The notes beneath the pieces are model-generated. The model was not told the origin of the DNA. It did not search any database and was given only the letters and a program-made list of their open reading frames with translations. From positions 1 to 14,790 of the forward strand of contig CAZXIE010000094.1 of assembly GCA_964640065.1 (NCBI GenBank): DNA of 14,790 nt, written 5' to 3'. Origin of the DNA: JAJRXG01 sp964640065 (lineage in GTDB: Bacteria > Bacteroidota > Bacteroidia > Chitinophagales > Saprospiraceae). The position numbers and the translations under genes were made by a program. This document shows positions 8,463 through 14,591 of the stretch, piece after piece. Position 1 is the stretch's first letter; every line of letters starts with the position of its first letter.

Positions 8463-8861
8463 TCATACGTCCTCGTAAGATACGATACGAGCATCATGCC
8501 AGAGATTTTCTAGGTCATAGTATGCTCTTGTCTCTGGATAAAAGACATGAACTACGAGACCAAAATAATCAACCAGTACCCATCTCGAATCCTTAACACC
8601 CTCCGTATGGCTAGGAAAGATACCTAGTTCTTGCTTGACTCTCTTATTGACATTTTGGGCTATCGACTGCACCTGGGTAGATGATTCTCCTTCGCAGATG
8701 ATAAAGTAATCTGCAGGAGCAGTGTCGAGCTTTCTGAGGTCGAGTTGGATAATATTTTTTCCTTTGATGTCTTGGATGCTGTCGATGATCAGATCGATCA
8801 GTACGTCATCGCTAGCCTTAGAGGAGATGGGTGTAGCTTCTATCTTTTCTTCTTTCGTGAT
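8463..8861 (-). CDS. rsfS: Ribosome silencing factor RsfS, start codon problem
   Basis: RsfS binds large-subunit protein uL14 and blocks subunit joining during starvation or late 50S assembly. Reading the frame back from the stop at 8463 gives the whole domain: SDDVLIDLIIDSIQDIKGKN, then LDTAPADYFIICEGESSTQVQSIA, then VKDSRWVLVDYFGLVVHVFYPETRAYYDLENLWHDA, about 115 conserved residues and a normal family length. No ATG, GTG or TTG exists in frame upstream of this domain after the in-frame TAA at 8865-8867. The only canonical start inside is a GTG at 8670-8672, which would delete the first half of the fold. The coordinates here assume a non-AUG start at ATC (8859-8861, reading I-T-K-E-E-K). Alternatively the true start is the ATG at 8871-8873, two codons before that TAA, meaning a nonsense mutation, readthrough or a sequence error. 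Product identity is firm and the start is not. Confidence 0.85.
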   Translation of the reverse strand: MTKEEKIEATPISSKASDDVLIDLIIDSIQDIKGKNIIQLDLRKLDTAPADYFIICEGESSTQVQSIAQNVNKRVKQELGIFPSHTEGVKDSRWVLVDYFGLVVHVFYPETRAYYDLENLWHDARIVSYEDV

Positions 8862-8883
8862 ACCTTATAACATAGATGAAGGG

Positions 8884-8891
8884 CAAAAATA
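8884..8891 (-). promoter_or_regulatory. Bacteroidota-type -7 element upstream of rsfS
   Basis: On the minus strand TATTTTTG (complement of 8884-8891) matches the TAnnTTTG consensus exactly. It would place transcription start near 8878, a few bases before the ATG-TTA-TAA mini-frame and about 17 bases before the ATC proposed as the rsfS start. The -33 TTTG partner is weak (a TTTC about 22 bases upstream). It probably drives rsfS and ftsH together and marks the 5' limit of the rsfS message. Confidence 0.45.
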
Positions 8892-8977
8892 CGCATAAAA
8901 GATGCAAGGAGCCGAAAGAGATTGAGGCCTGATCTTTAGCAGACATTTTTATATCACTGTCGTAAATGAGTGCTGGC

Positions 8978-9430
8978 CTAGCTGACCATAAGCCCTTGTA
9001 ACCTCTTCCTCCACTCATCAGTCAGTGGGGACTTCTTGTATAGCACATAATCATAGGGTATAATACTCTGGTGGGTGACAGCCGCTATCCTTTGATGTTT
9101 TACAGAGTATATCTTACTTTCTATAAAGAAACGATCTTCTCTTATTTCTGATACTGCAGCAGTAATCACTGCTGTATCTGGATATGTGATCGGAAAGATA
9201 TACTTGATGTCTTGCCAGCCCAGGATGACGCCATTCTCTCCGCTAAACGTGATTTTATCTAAACTTTCGAATAATTGGATCCGCGAAGTCTCCGACCATT
9301 TGAGATAGATGAGATTATTGACATGTTGGGCGCTATCCATATCTCCCCAGAGAACTGGCATCTCCATATATATAGGAGCAGCAGATATCTCGGTTATAGC
9401 TTTCAGTAAATCTTGTGTTGTAGCCATCAT
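8978..9430 (-). CDS. Hotdog-fold acyl-CoA thioesterase (4HBT/FadM type)
   Basis: A cytoplasmic thioesterase-like protein of 150 residues, the normal length of the 4-hydroxybenzoyl-CoA thioesterase family. The family signature is at residues 26-50, PVLWGDMDSAQHVNNLIYLKWSETSR, with Asp30/Asp32, the His36-Val-Asn-Asn turn and Glu47 at positions that build the active site in related enzymes. The rest follows the hotdog pattern of a long helix and antiparallel strands (ITYPDTAVITAAVSEIREDRFFIESKIYS). It probably hydrolyses an acyl-CoA; the substrate is not readable. Two ATG codons stand in tandem (9428-9430 and 9425-9427) and either could start translation. The gene is divergent from polA, and 116 bases separate its stop from the proposed rsfS start on the same strand. 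Confidence 0.85.
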   Translation of the reverse strand: MMATTQDLLKAITEISAAPIYMEMPVLWGDMDSAQHVNNLIYLKWSETSRIQLFESLDKITFSGENGVILGWQDIKYIFPITYPDTAVITAAVSEIREDRFFIESKIYSVKHQRIAAVTHQSIIPYDYVLYKKSPLTDEWRKRLQGLMVS

Positions 9431-9487
9431 TTACGAAAGTGATAAAATCTTACTAATTATCAGAGTCATGGGGATATGCGATGACAC

Positions 9488-9510
9488 TCTTATCTTGGCC
9501 CGAGATAAGA
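9488..9510. promoter_or_regulatory. Perfect 8-bp inverted repeat before polA
   Basis: TCTTATCT (9488-9495) and AGATAAGA (9503-9510) form a perfect inverted repeat with a 7-base loop, TGGCCCG. It ends six bases before the preferred polA ATG at 9517. It could be an operator in the divergent polA/thioesterase region or an mRNA hairpin that controls access to the polA start. If translation began at the upstream ATG at 9481 it would instead be coding. Confidence 0.4.
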
Positions 9511-9516
9511 AAACCT

Positions 9517-12285
9517 ATGAGCGAAAAAAAGCTTTTCCTACTGGATGGTCATGCACTCGTATATAGAGCGCACTATGCCTTTATCAATCGACCCCTCATC
9601 AATAGTAAAGGGATCAATACCTCGGCGATCACGGGCTTTGTGAATACGCTATGGGATCTCATTACTAACCAAAAGCCAAGTCACCTAGCCTTAGCGCTTG
9701 ACCCTTCTGGACCGACCTTTCGACATGAGTACTTCCCTGAGTATAAGGCGAATAGAGACGCTACGCCGGAAGATATCGTCACCGCTCTTCCATATGTACG
9801 TAAGATCGTGGAAGCATTTAACATACCTGTCGTGTGTATCGATGGTTATGAAGCTGATGATGTGATCGGGACCTTGTCGAAGCAAGCAGAAAAAGAAGGA
9901 TTTGATGTCTATATGGTGACACCTGATAAGGACTATGCACAGCTCGTATCAGAGAAGATCTTTATGTACAAGCCATCGAGATCTGGATCTGGAGTCGACA
10001 TACTTGGCGTCCAAGAGATACGCGATAAGTGGGATATAGAAGATCCTCTGCAGGTGATCGACATCCTCGGTATGCAAGGAGATAGTGTGGATAATATCCC
10101 TGGTATCCCTGGTGTAGGTGCGAAGACGGCTGTTAAGCTGCTCAAGTTATTTGGCAGTCTAGAAGGTGTCTTAGAAAATACCGATCAACTCAAGGGTAAG
10201 CAAAAAGAGAAGGTCATTGCATTTGCCGATCAAGGAAGACTCTCTAAGCGGCTAGCGACAATTAAACTAGATGTGCCGATCCAGTTTGATGCCGATGCCT
10301 ATAAGATTGAAAATTTTGACAAGGTCAAGTTGAAGGAGCTCTTCGAAGAGCTAGAGTTTAGATCCATCGCTAGGAAAATCCTTGGGACTGAGGAAAAGCC
10401 CGCTGAACAAGGCTCTCTTTTTGCTTCAGCTCCAGCAGGAGAAGTACAGAAAGAGTTCCGTGTTGCTAAGCAAGACATTACTACAGTTGAACATGACTAT
10501 ACATTGGTGTCATCCGAAGCTGACCGTAAGAAACTAGCTGAGTCGATGGCCAAGCAGAAGATCTTCTGCTTTGATACCGAGACCACAGGTCTCGATAGTC
10601 AACAGGTCGACATAGTCGGCCTAGCCATCTCTTGGGAAAAAGGAAAGGGTTATTACGTCCCGGTAGACGAGGATATGAATCTCGCCAAACTAGAGCTGTC
10701 AGTATTCAAAGAAGTCTTGGAGAATGACAAGATCATCAAGATCGGGCAGAACCTCAAGTACGATATCAATATTCTCAGATGGTATGATATCGAGGTAGCC
10801 GGACCTTACTTCGATACGATGGTAGCGCACTATCTTCTAGAGCCAGACTTAAGACATAAGTTGGACTACTTATCAGAGAGCTATCTTTCTTACCAGATGG
10901 TCCCTATCGAAAAGCTAATAGGGAAAAGAGGGCCGAAGCAAAAGACGATGAGGTCTGTAGAGATCGAAGAGCTTTGTGATTATGCTGTAGAAGATGCAGA
11001 TATCACCATGCAGCTAAAAGATCAACTAGAGCCGAAGCTGAAAGAAGAAGGTCTTACTAAGTTATTTGATGAAGTTGAGATGCCACTTGTAGGCGTGTTG
11101 TCTCGCATGGAGTATCAAGGGGTAAAGATCGATAAGGAGTTTTTAGAAAACTACTCCGGCAAACTCAATGAAGAGATCATCGGCGTCCGAGAAACGATTT
11201 ATAAAAAAGCGGGTGAGGAGTTTAACATCTCATCACCTAGACAAGTAGGGAAGATACTTTTTGAAAAACTTAATATCCCTTACCGCTGGCGCAAAACCTC
11301 ATCGGGACAGTACAGTACAGATGTAGAAAAACTAACAGAGTTATCCGTACATCATGAAGTGATCCAAGACATCCTGAGTTATAGGATGTATACCAAATTA
11401 AAATCAACATACGTAGATGCCTTGCCTAAGATGATTAATCCAAGGACGGGTAGAGTACATAGTTCTTTTAATCAAGCTCGAGCTGCTACTGGAAGATTGA
11501 GTTCTGAAAGTCCAAACCTTCAGAACATACCTATTAAAAATGCAGCAGGACGAGAAATTAGAAAAGCCTTCGTCCCTCGAGATGCTGATCATATATTGAT
11601 GGCGGCAGATTACTCACAAGTCGAGCTTCGATTGATCGCTGAGATAAGTAAGGATGAGGCCATGCTTTCAGCTTTTCAACAAGGTCATGATATCCATCGC
11701 GCCACAGCAGCAGGTGTCTATGGCGTATCACTCGATGAAGTGAGTGCTGATCAAAGGCGAAACGCAAAGACTGTAAACTTTTCGATTATTTATGGGGCAG
11801 GATCCACTAACCTTTCTCGTCAACTAGGCATCCCACGAACAGAAGCGAAAGAACTCATAGAAAACTACTTCTTACAATACAAGGGACTTAAAAAGTACAT
11901 GGACGACACCGTAGCCTTTGCTAGAGAGAATGGTTATGTAACAACGCTCGTTGGAAGGAAGCGATCTCTACGAGATATCAACTCTCGTAATGGACTTGCC
12001 AGAAGTAATGCCGAACGCATGGCCATCAATACGCCGATCCAAGGGACAGCAGCGGACATGATTAAGATAGCTATGATCAATGTTGAAAAAGAGATGGTCA
12101 AAGCAAAATTGAAATCCAAGATGATCTTACAAGTTCATGATGAATTGGTCTTCGATGTATATAAGCCAGAATTAGAACAAATGAAATCTCTTGTAGAAAA
12201 ATATATGGCAGAAGCGATATCTGGACTTCAAGTACCGATCCTTGTTGAGGCTGGAATAGGGGAGAATTGGTTGGAGGCGCATTAA
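9517..12285 (+). CDS. polA: DNA polymerase I
   Basis: A 922-residue, three-domain repair and Okazaki-fragment polymerase. The 5'-3' exonuclease domain occupies about 1-290 (KKLFLLDGHALVYRAHYAF at the start; the acidic cluster DGYEADD near 109-115 and the helix-hairpin-helix GIPGVGAKTAVKL near 196-208). The proofreading domain (about 330-520) keeps its catalytic set: DTET at 353-356, NLKYD near 412-416 and YAVEDAD near 489-495, so 3'-5' activity should be intact. The polymerase domain has motif A ADYSQVELR with Asp698, motif B RRNAKTVNFSIIYG at 747-760 and motif C QVHDE with Asp875. I chose the ATG at 9517 because MSEKKLFLLDG is the family N terminus; an in-frame ATG at 9481 would add 12 atypical residues across an inverted repeat. 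The last 30 bases are repeated exactly at 13182-13211 (see the relic), so this 3' end may be a replacement. Confidence 0.97.
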   Translation: MSEKKLFLLDGHALVYRAHYAFINRPLINSKGINTSAITGFVNTLWDLITNQKPSHLALALDPSGPTFRHEYFPEYKANRDATPEDIVTALPYVRKIVEAFNIPVVCIDGYEADDVIGTLSKQAEKEGFDVYMVTPDKDYAQLVSEKIFMYKPSRSGSGVDILGVQEIRDKWDIEDPLQVIDILGMQGDSVDNIPGIPGVGAKTAVKLLKLFGSLEGVLENTDQLKGKQKEKVIAFADQGRLSKRLATIKLDVPIQFDADAYKIENFDKVKLKELFEELEFRSIARKILGTEEKPAEQGSLFASAPAGEVQKEFRVAKQDITTVEHDYTLVSSEADRKKLAESMAKQKIFCFDTETTGLDSQQVDIVGLAISWEKGKGYYVPVDEDMNLAKLELSVFKEVLENDKIIKIGQNLKYDINILRWYDIEVAGPYFDTMVAHYLLEPDLRHKLDYLSESYLSYQMVPIEKLIGKRGPKQKTMRSVEIEELCDYAVEDADITMQLKDQLEPKLKEEGLTKLFDEVEMPLVGVLSRMEYQGVKIDKEFLENYSGKLNEEIIGVRETIYKKAGEEFNISSPRQVGKILFEKLNIPYRWRKTSSGQYSTDVEKLTELSVHHEVIQDILSYRMYTKLKSTYVDALPKMINPRTGRVHSSFNQARAATGRLSSESPNLQNIPIKNAAGREIRKAFVPRDADHILMAADYSQVELRLIAEISKDEAMLSAFQQGHDIHRATAAGVYGVSLDEVSADQRRNAKTVNFSIIYGAGSTNLSRQLGIPRTEAKELIENYFLQYKGLKKYMDDTVAFARENGYVTTLVGRKRSLRDINSRNGLARSNAERMAINTPIQGTAADMIKIAMINVEKEMVKAKLKSKMILQVHDELVFDVYKPELEQMKSLVEKYMAEAISGLQVPILVEAGIGENWLEAH
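12256..12285 (+). repeat. 30-bp direct repeat, copy 1 (polA 3' end)
   Basis: The last ten codons of polA including the stop are identical to 13182-13211. Upstream of this block the two copies differ by synonymous changes (GGA/GGG, GAG/GAA, GTT/GTC) before diverging further. The block is the best candidate for the crossover core of an integration at the polA end. Confidence 0.85.
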
Positions 12286-12287
12286 AC

Positions 12288-12330
12288 TCACCATGAACCT
12301 TTAATTAGTTAAAGAAGGGTTAAATGGTGA
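12288..12330 (+). terminator. Imperfect stem-loop after polA
   Basis: TCACCAT (12288-12294) pairs with ATGGTGA (12324-12330), and inside it AACC and GGTT segments can extend the stem with small bulges. It begins two bases after the polA stop, where a terminator is expected, but no strong T-run follows (TTGTATAATT). It could also mark the left end of the inserted segment carrying the lipoprotein gene. Confidence 0.4.
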
Positions 12331-12388
12331 TTGTATAATTGCGTTACGATTGTTGAGAACGTATAGAATAATAATAAATACTGCTGCT

Positions 12389-13090
12389 ATGTTCTTGCCA
12401 AAATCTCTTATCGGAGTTCTTCTGATTTTCTCCATTTTCGTTTTTTCATGTACACCAGAAAATTCTTGCTCATGTAGTGATGGGACTGAATGTCTTGAAG
12501 GAAACGGAAATGTTATAACTACAGAATTTGATTTAGGACCTTTTGAGTCAATTATTCAAAGGGGCATCTTGGATATAGAATACTATAGTAACTCAGTTCA
12601 TAAGGTCGAATTAATCACTGATTCTAATTTAATAGATTCTTATGTTTTTAATGTTAACAACAATTTGCTTAGCATTTGGAGTCAGGATATATGTGTGAAT
12701 CAAAGCACATCAAGTAAAGTTAGAATAGGAAGCCCTGAATTAAATTACATAGATGCTGATGGCACTGGAGATATTAATTTTGAGAGCTTAGAAAGCAAAG
12801 ATGATGAATTATTTATAAGGACTGTCGGAACTGGAGAAGTTGTATTTGCAGGAGATATTTCTTTAAGCAGTATTTTTATTGGTAATGTCGGAACAGGAAA
12901 TGTTAAAGCTTTCAATGTTAGTGCAGATACCTGCATTGTCAATTTATTAGGTACAGGAGATATTGAAATTACAGTGAGCGATGAGCTAATCGTGAGTCGA
13001 GACGGTATAGGTACTGTCTTTTATAAAGGGTTTCCTGATATAGAAATTCTGAGTAATTCAGGGATTGGAGGTATTATCGACGCTAACTAA
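12389..13090 (+). CDS. DUF2807 (GIN-domain) putative lipoprotein
   Basis: A 233-residue exported protein of the DUF2807 / putative auto-transporter adhesin head GIN family (PF10988), which is abundant in Bacteroidota and of unknown function. From the ATG at 12389 there is a signal peptide with hydrophobic core LIGVLLIFSIFVF and a lipobox-like VFS-C, making Cys21 the likely lipidated residue. Three more cysteines follow quickly (27, 29, 35). The body begins with FDLGPFESIIQRGILDIEY, the usual opening of the family. It then shows a turn motif repeated about every 20 residues (GTG near 125, 147, 168 and 188; GIG near 206 and 225), as expected of a right-handed beta-helix. An upstream in-frame TTG at 12350 would add 13 residues before the signal peptide and is less likely. 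TATAATTG at 12334-12341 may be a -7 element. The gene looks more AT-rich than its neighbours and is bracketed by the duplicated polA end, so it may have been acquired. Confidence 0.85.
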   Translation: MFLPKSLIGVLLIFSIFVFSCTPENSCSCSDGTECLEGNGNVITTEFDLGPFESIIQRGILDIEYYSNSVHKVELITDSNLIDSYVFNVNNNLLSIWSQDICVNQSTSSKVRIGSPELNYIDADGTGDINFESLESKDDELFIRTVGTGEVVFAGDISLSSIFIGNVGTGNVKAFNVSADTCIVNLLGTGDIEITVSDELIVSRDGIGTVFYKGFPDIEILSNSGIGGIIDAN

Positions 13091-13095
13091 GAATA

Positions 13096-13211
13096 GACCA
13101 ACTTGTCTTCGTGTCTATGAGCCAAAGGTTGAGGAGATGAAGTCTCATTTTGTTTTAGTGCGGATCCTTGTCGAAGCTGGGATAGGGGAGAATTGGTTGG
13201 AGGCGCATTAA
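13096..13211 (+). pseudogene. Decayed second copy of the polA 3' end
   Basis: This stretch aligns with the last 49 codons of polA (12139-12285). With one base restored after 13111 it reads D-Q-L-V-F-D-V-Y-E-P-K-V-E-E-M-K-S, then after a 30-base deletion R-I-L-V-E-A-G-I-G-E-N-W-L-E-A-H and a TAA. Homology begins exactly at the motif C aspartate codon, five bases after the lipoprotein stop. In the first part many differences are synonymous or conservative (GAT/GAC, GTA/GTC, GAA/GAG, AAA/AAG), as between functional orthologues, while the final 30 bases are identical to polA. The likely origin is a former genuine polA end displaced by an insertion that brought its own polA terminus, later decaying. 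A partial tandem duplication is the alternative. It has no start and cannot make a functional product. Confidence 0.85.
13182..13211 (+). repeat. 30-bp direct repeat, copy 2
   Basis: Identical to polA bases 12256-12285, including the TAA. The two copies lie 926 bp apart and bracket the DUF2807 gene, so recombination between them would delete the gene and restore a single polA end. Confidence 0.85.
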
Positions 13212-13212
13212 T

Positions 13213-13261
13213 CATGTATAAGAACGGTCCGTTTTCTATACATGTCACTGATTCATGTATA
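13213..13261. repeat. Near-palindrome with a third CATGTATA
   Basis: CATGTATA (13213-13220) and TATACATG (13237-13244) bracket an inner AACGG-T-CCGTT, giving an imperfect palindrome of about 32 bp (13213-13244) that starts one base after the polA-relic stop. A further direct CATGTATA occurs at 13254-13261, followed by an A-run. It may be the terminator that originally followed polA, a binding site for a dimeric protein, or the end of an integrated element. The T-run after the inner stem is short (TTTTCT). Confidence 0.55.
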
Positions 13262-13327
13262 AAAAATGAGAAAATTTATGCATGAAACTTGTTTAATGCC
13301 CTGCATGTGTGATACAGAAAATAAAAC

Positions 13328-13348
13328 CAAGGGGCTGAAGCCACCTTG
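13328..13348. repeat. REP-like hairpin downstream of the serine hydrolase
   Basis: CAAGG-GGC-TGAA-GCC-A-CCTTG folds into an 8-bp stem with one bulge and a TGAA loop. It shares the core GGGCTGAAG and the following pattern (TTGTC, then TCATAT) with the sequence at 14571-14591 on the other side of the hydrolase gene. It lies 17 bases beyond the hydrolase stop and may also end its transcript. Stem-loops of this kind are dispersed in many Bacteroidota genomes; the genome-wide copy number cannot be seen here. Confidence 0.5.
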
Positions 13349-13364
13349 TCAAATTCATATAGCA

Positions 13365-14492
13365 TCACTCACTTTCTAAACCCAACATTTCCACCACCAC
13401 TGCATCACTGATCTGATGACTTGTAGGACCATAAGAATTTGTACAAACAAGATATGCGCGATCTATATTAGGTGCTACCCACACAAGAGCATAGTTCATA
13501 GTATTGGTTCCCGCATGATTGAAAACCTTTCCTTTTGCCCAAGATCTTTCAAAGACATTCCATCCTGATGCATAATTGTCTTTATTGACTTCTTGTAATT
13601 TGTCACGTTGAGTGCGACTTAATAATGTCGTATCATTTTGAAGAAATTGGAATGATATAAACTTACCCCAATCTTCTATGCTACAATGCACAGTTCCAGC
13701 TGGGCCCATGCTTTCTGGATTATCGAATTGTATTGGGCCCCAATCACCAAATCCAGATGGCTTCTGATGTCCCCAAGGTTGATCGATTTTATCTATTGGT
13801 CCTGTAGGTCCAAATCCAGCAGATTTCATTTGTAACGGATCAAATATTCTTTCTTGTGTGAGCGCTTCCCAAGTCTTTCCAGTCATTTTTTCCAGCATAC
13901 TGCCGACTACCATATATCCTAGATTAGAATATAGAAACTCACCCTTTATATGGTTGCTGGAGTCAGCTAAATCTGTAAAAATGACCTTCGATCTTCTTTC
14001 CATGATGTCGAGCTCCTGAAAAGCCCAAGGATCAGAGGCGTTGGAAGATAGACCTGATGTATGAGTCAATAAATCATGAACACTTACATCATGAAAATCA
14101 GGATGAATGTCAGTTTGTAACGCCGGAAATACTTCTAGAAGTCTTGTGTCCCAATCTAGTAAGCCATCATCGATGTGCATAGCAGTTAACACAGCTGTCA
14201 TCGCTTTTGTACACGATCCTATGTGATATTTGTCGTTTTGTGTGACTTGGACGTCTTCCCCATACTTACGCACTCCAGAAGCTGCTATGTGTAATAAACC
14301 TTCTTTATTAAAAGAAGCTGCAGTGAGTGACGGAAGGTCATTATCTTCTACTATTTTATCTACGAAGACTTGTAGTTCAGATGAATCGTTGGAAGCTGAA
14401 ATCTTGGGTGTTGTAACACTGGTTGAGATGGTAGCCATCGTAACGAAGCCTATCAAAACCAATCCACTTATGAAGAGAAATGTTCTTAGCAT
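13365..14492 (-). CDS. Serine hydrolase, beta-lactamase class C/esterase family
   Basis: An exported hydrolase of the Beta-lactamase (PF00144) family, which includes class C beta-lactamases, DD-peptidases and esterases. From the ATG at 14492 (375 residues) an N-terminal hydrophobic segment TFLFISGLVLIGFVTMATIST acts as signal peptide or anchor. The three active-site motifs are present: SCTK (93-96, catalytic Ser93 and Lys96), YSN (188-190) and HAG (326-328) in place of KTG. HDLLTHTSGL (139-148) is the usual family block. HAG rather than KTG is usual in the esterase/peptidase members, so beta-lactam resistance should not be assumed. A frame extension to a TTG at 14528 would add 12 residues but runs into a palindromic repeat, so the ATG is preferred. 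The gene stands alone between REP-like hairpins. The substrate is unknown. Confidence 0.9.
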   Translation of the reverse strand: MLRTFLFISGLVLIGFVTMATISTSVTTPKISASNDSSELQVFVDKIVEDNDLPSLTAASFNKEGLLHIAASGVRKYGEDVQVTQNDKYHIGSCTKAMTAVLTAMHIDDGLLDWDTRLLEVFPALQTDIHPDFHDVSVHDLLTHTSGLSSNASDPWAFQELDIMERRSKVIFTDLADSSNHIKGEFLYSNLGYMVVGSMLEKMTGKTWEALTQERIFDPLQMKSAGFGPTGPIDKIDQPWGHQKPSGFGDWGPIQFDNPESMGPAGTVHCSIEDWGKFISFQFLQNDTTLLSRTQRDKLQEVNKDNYASGWNVFERSWAKGKVFNHAGTNTMNYALVWVAPNIDRAYLVCTNSYGPTSHQISDAVVVEMLGLESE

Positions 14493-14525
14493 ATGTAATG
14501 AAAGTAATAGATTATAACGAATTGA

Positions 14526-14591
14526 CAATGGATTTTAACCCATTGATAACTGTAAGGAAACATAAGAACACCATGGGCTGAAGTCGCATTG
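14526..14591. repeat. Composite REP-like element upstream of the serine hydrolase
   Basis: Two palindromic units lie 25 bases apart. The first pairs CAATGG (14526-14531) with CCATTG (14540-14545) around an 8-base loop. The second (14571-14591), CCATGGGCTGAAGTCGCATTG, matches the hairpin at 13328-13348 in its GGGCTGAAG core and in the following TTGTC and TCATAT; its stem is less perfect. The paired arrangement recalls bacterial interspersed mosaic elements. It occupies the promoter region of the hydrolase gene. Confidence 0.5.

Noticed and set aside
8463..8672. Short rsfS starting at the internal GTG
   Set aside because: It would remove the conserved first half of the RsfS fold, which is intact in the same frame upstream.
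8818..9018. 66-codon minus-strand frame between the thioesterase and rsfS
   Set aside because: It overlaps the thioesterase 3' end and the rsfS N-terminal region in another frame, resembles no family, and has no independent promoter. I considered whether it could frameshift into rsfS, but no slippery site is evident.
9481..9516. Upstream ATG of polA at 9481
   Set aside because: It adds 12 residues unlike the PolA N terminus and runs through a perfect inverted repeat; the ATG at 9517 gives the family's normal start.
12288..12330. Stem-loop after polA as a terminal inverted repeat of a transposon paired with 13213-13244
   Set aside because: The two structures do not share arm sequence, there is no transposase, and the direct polA repeats already explain the bracketing.
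13365..14492. Serine hydrolase as an antibiotic-resistance beta-lactamase
   Set aside because: The third motif is HAG rather than KTG and many family members are esterases or peptidases, so the sequence does not support a resistance claim.
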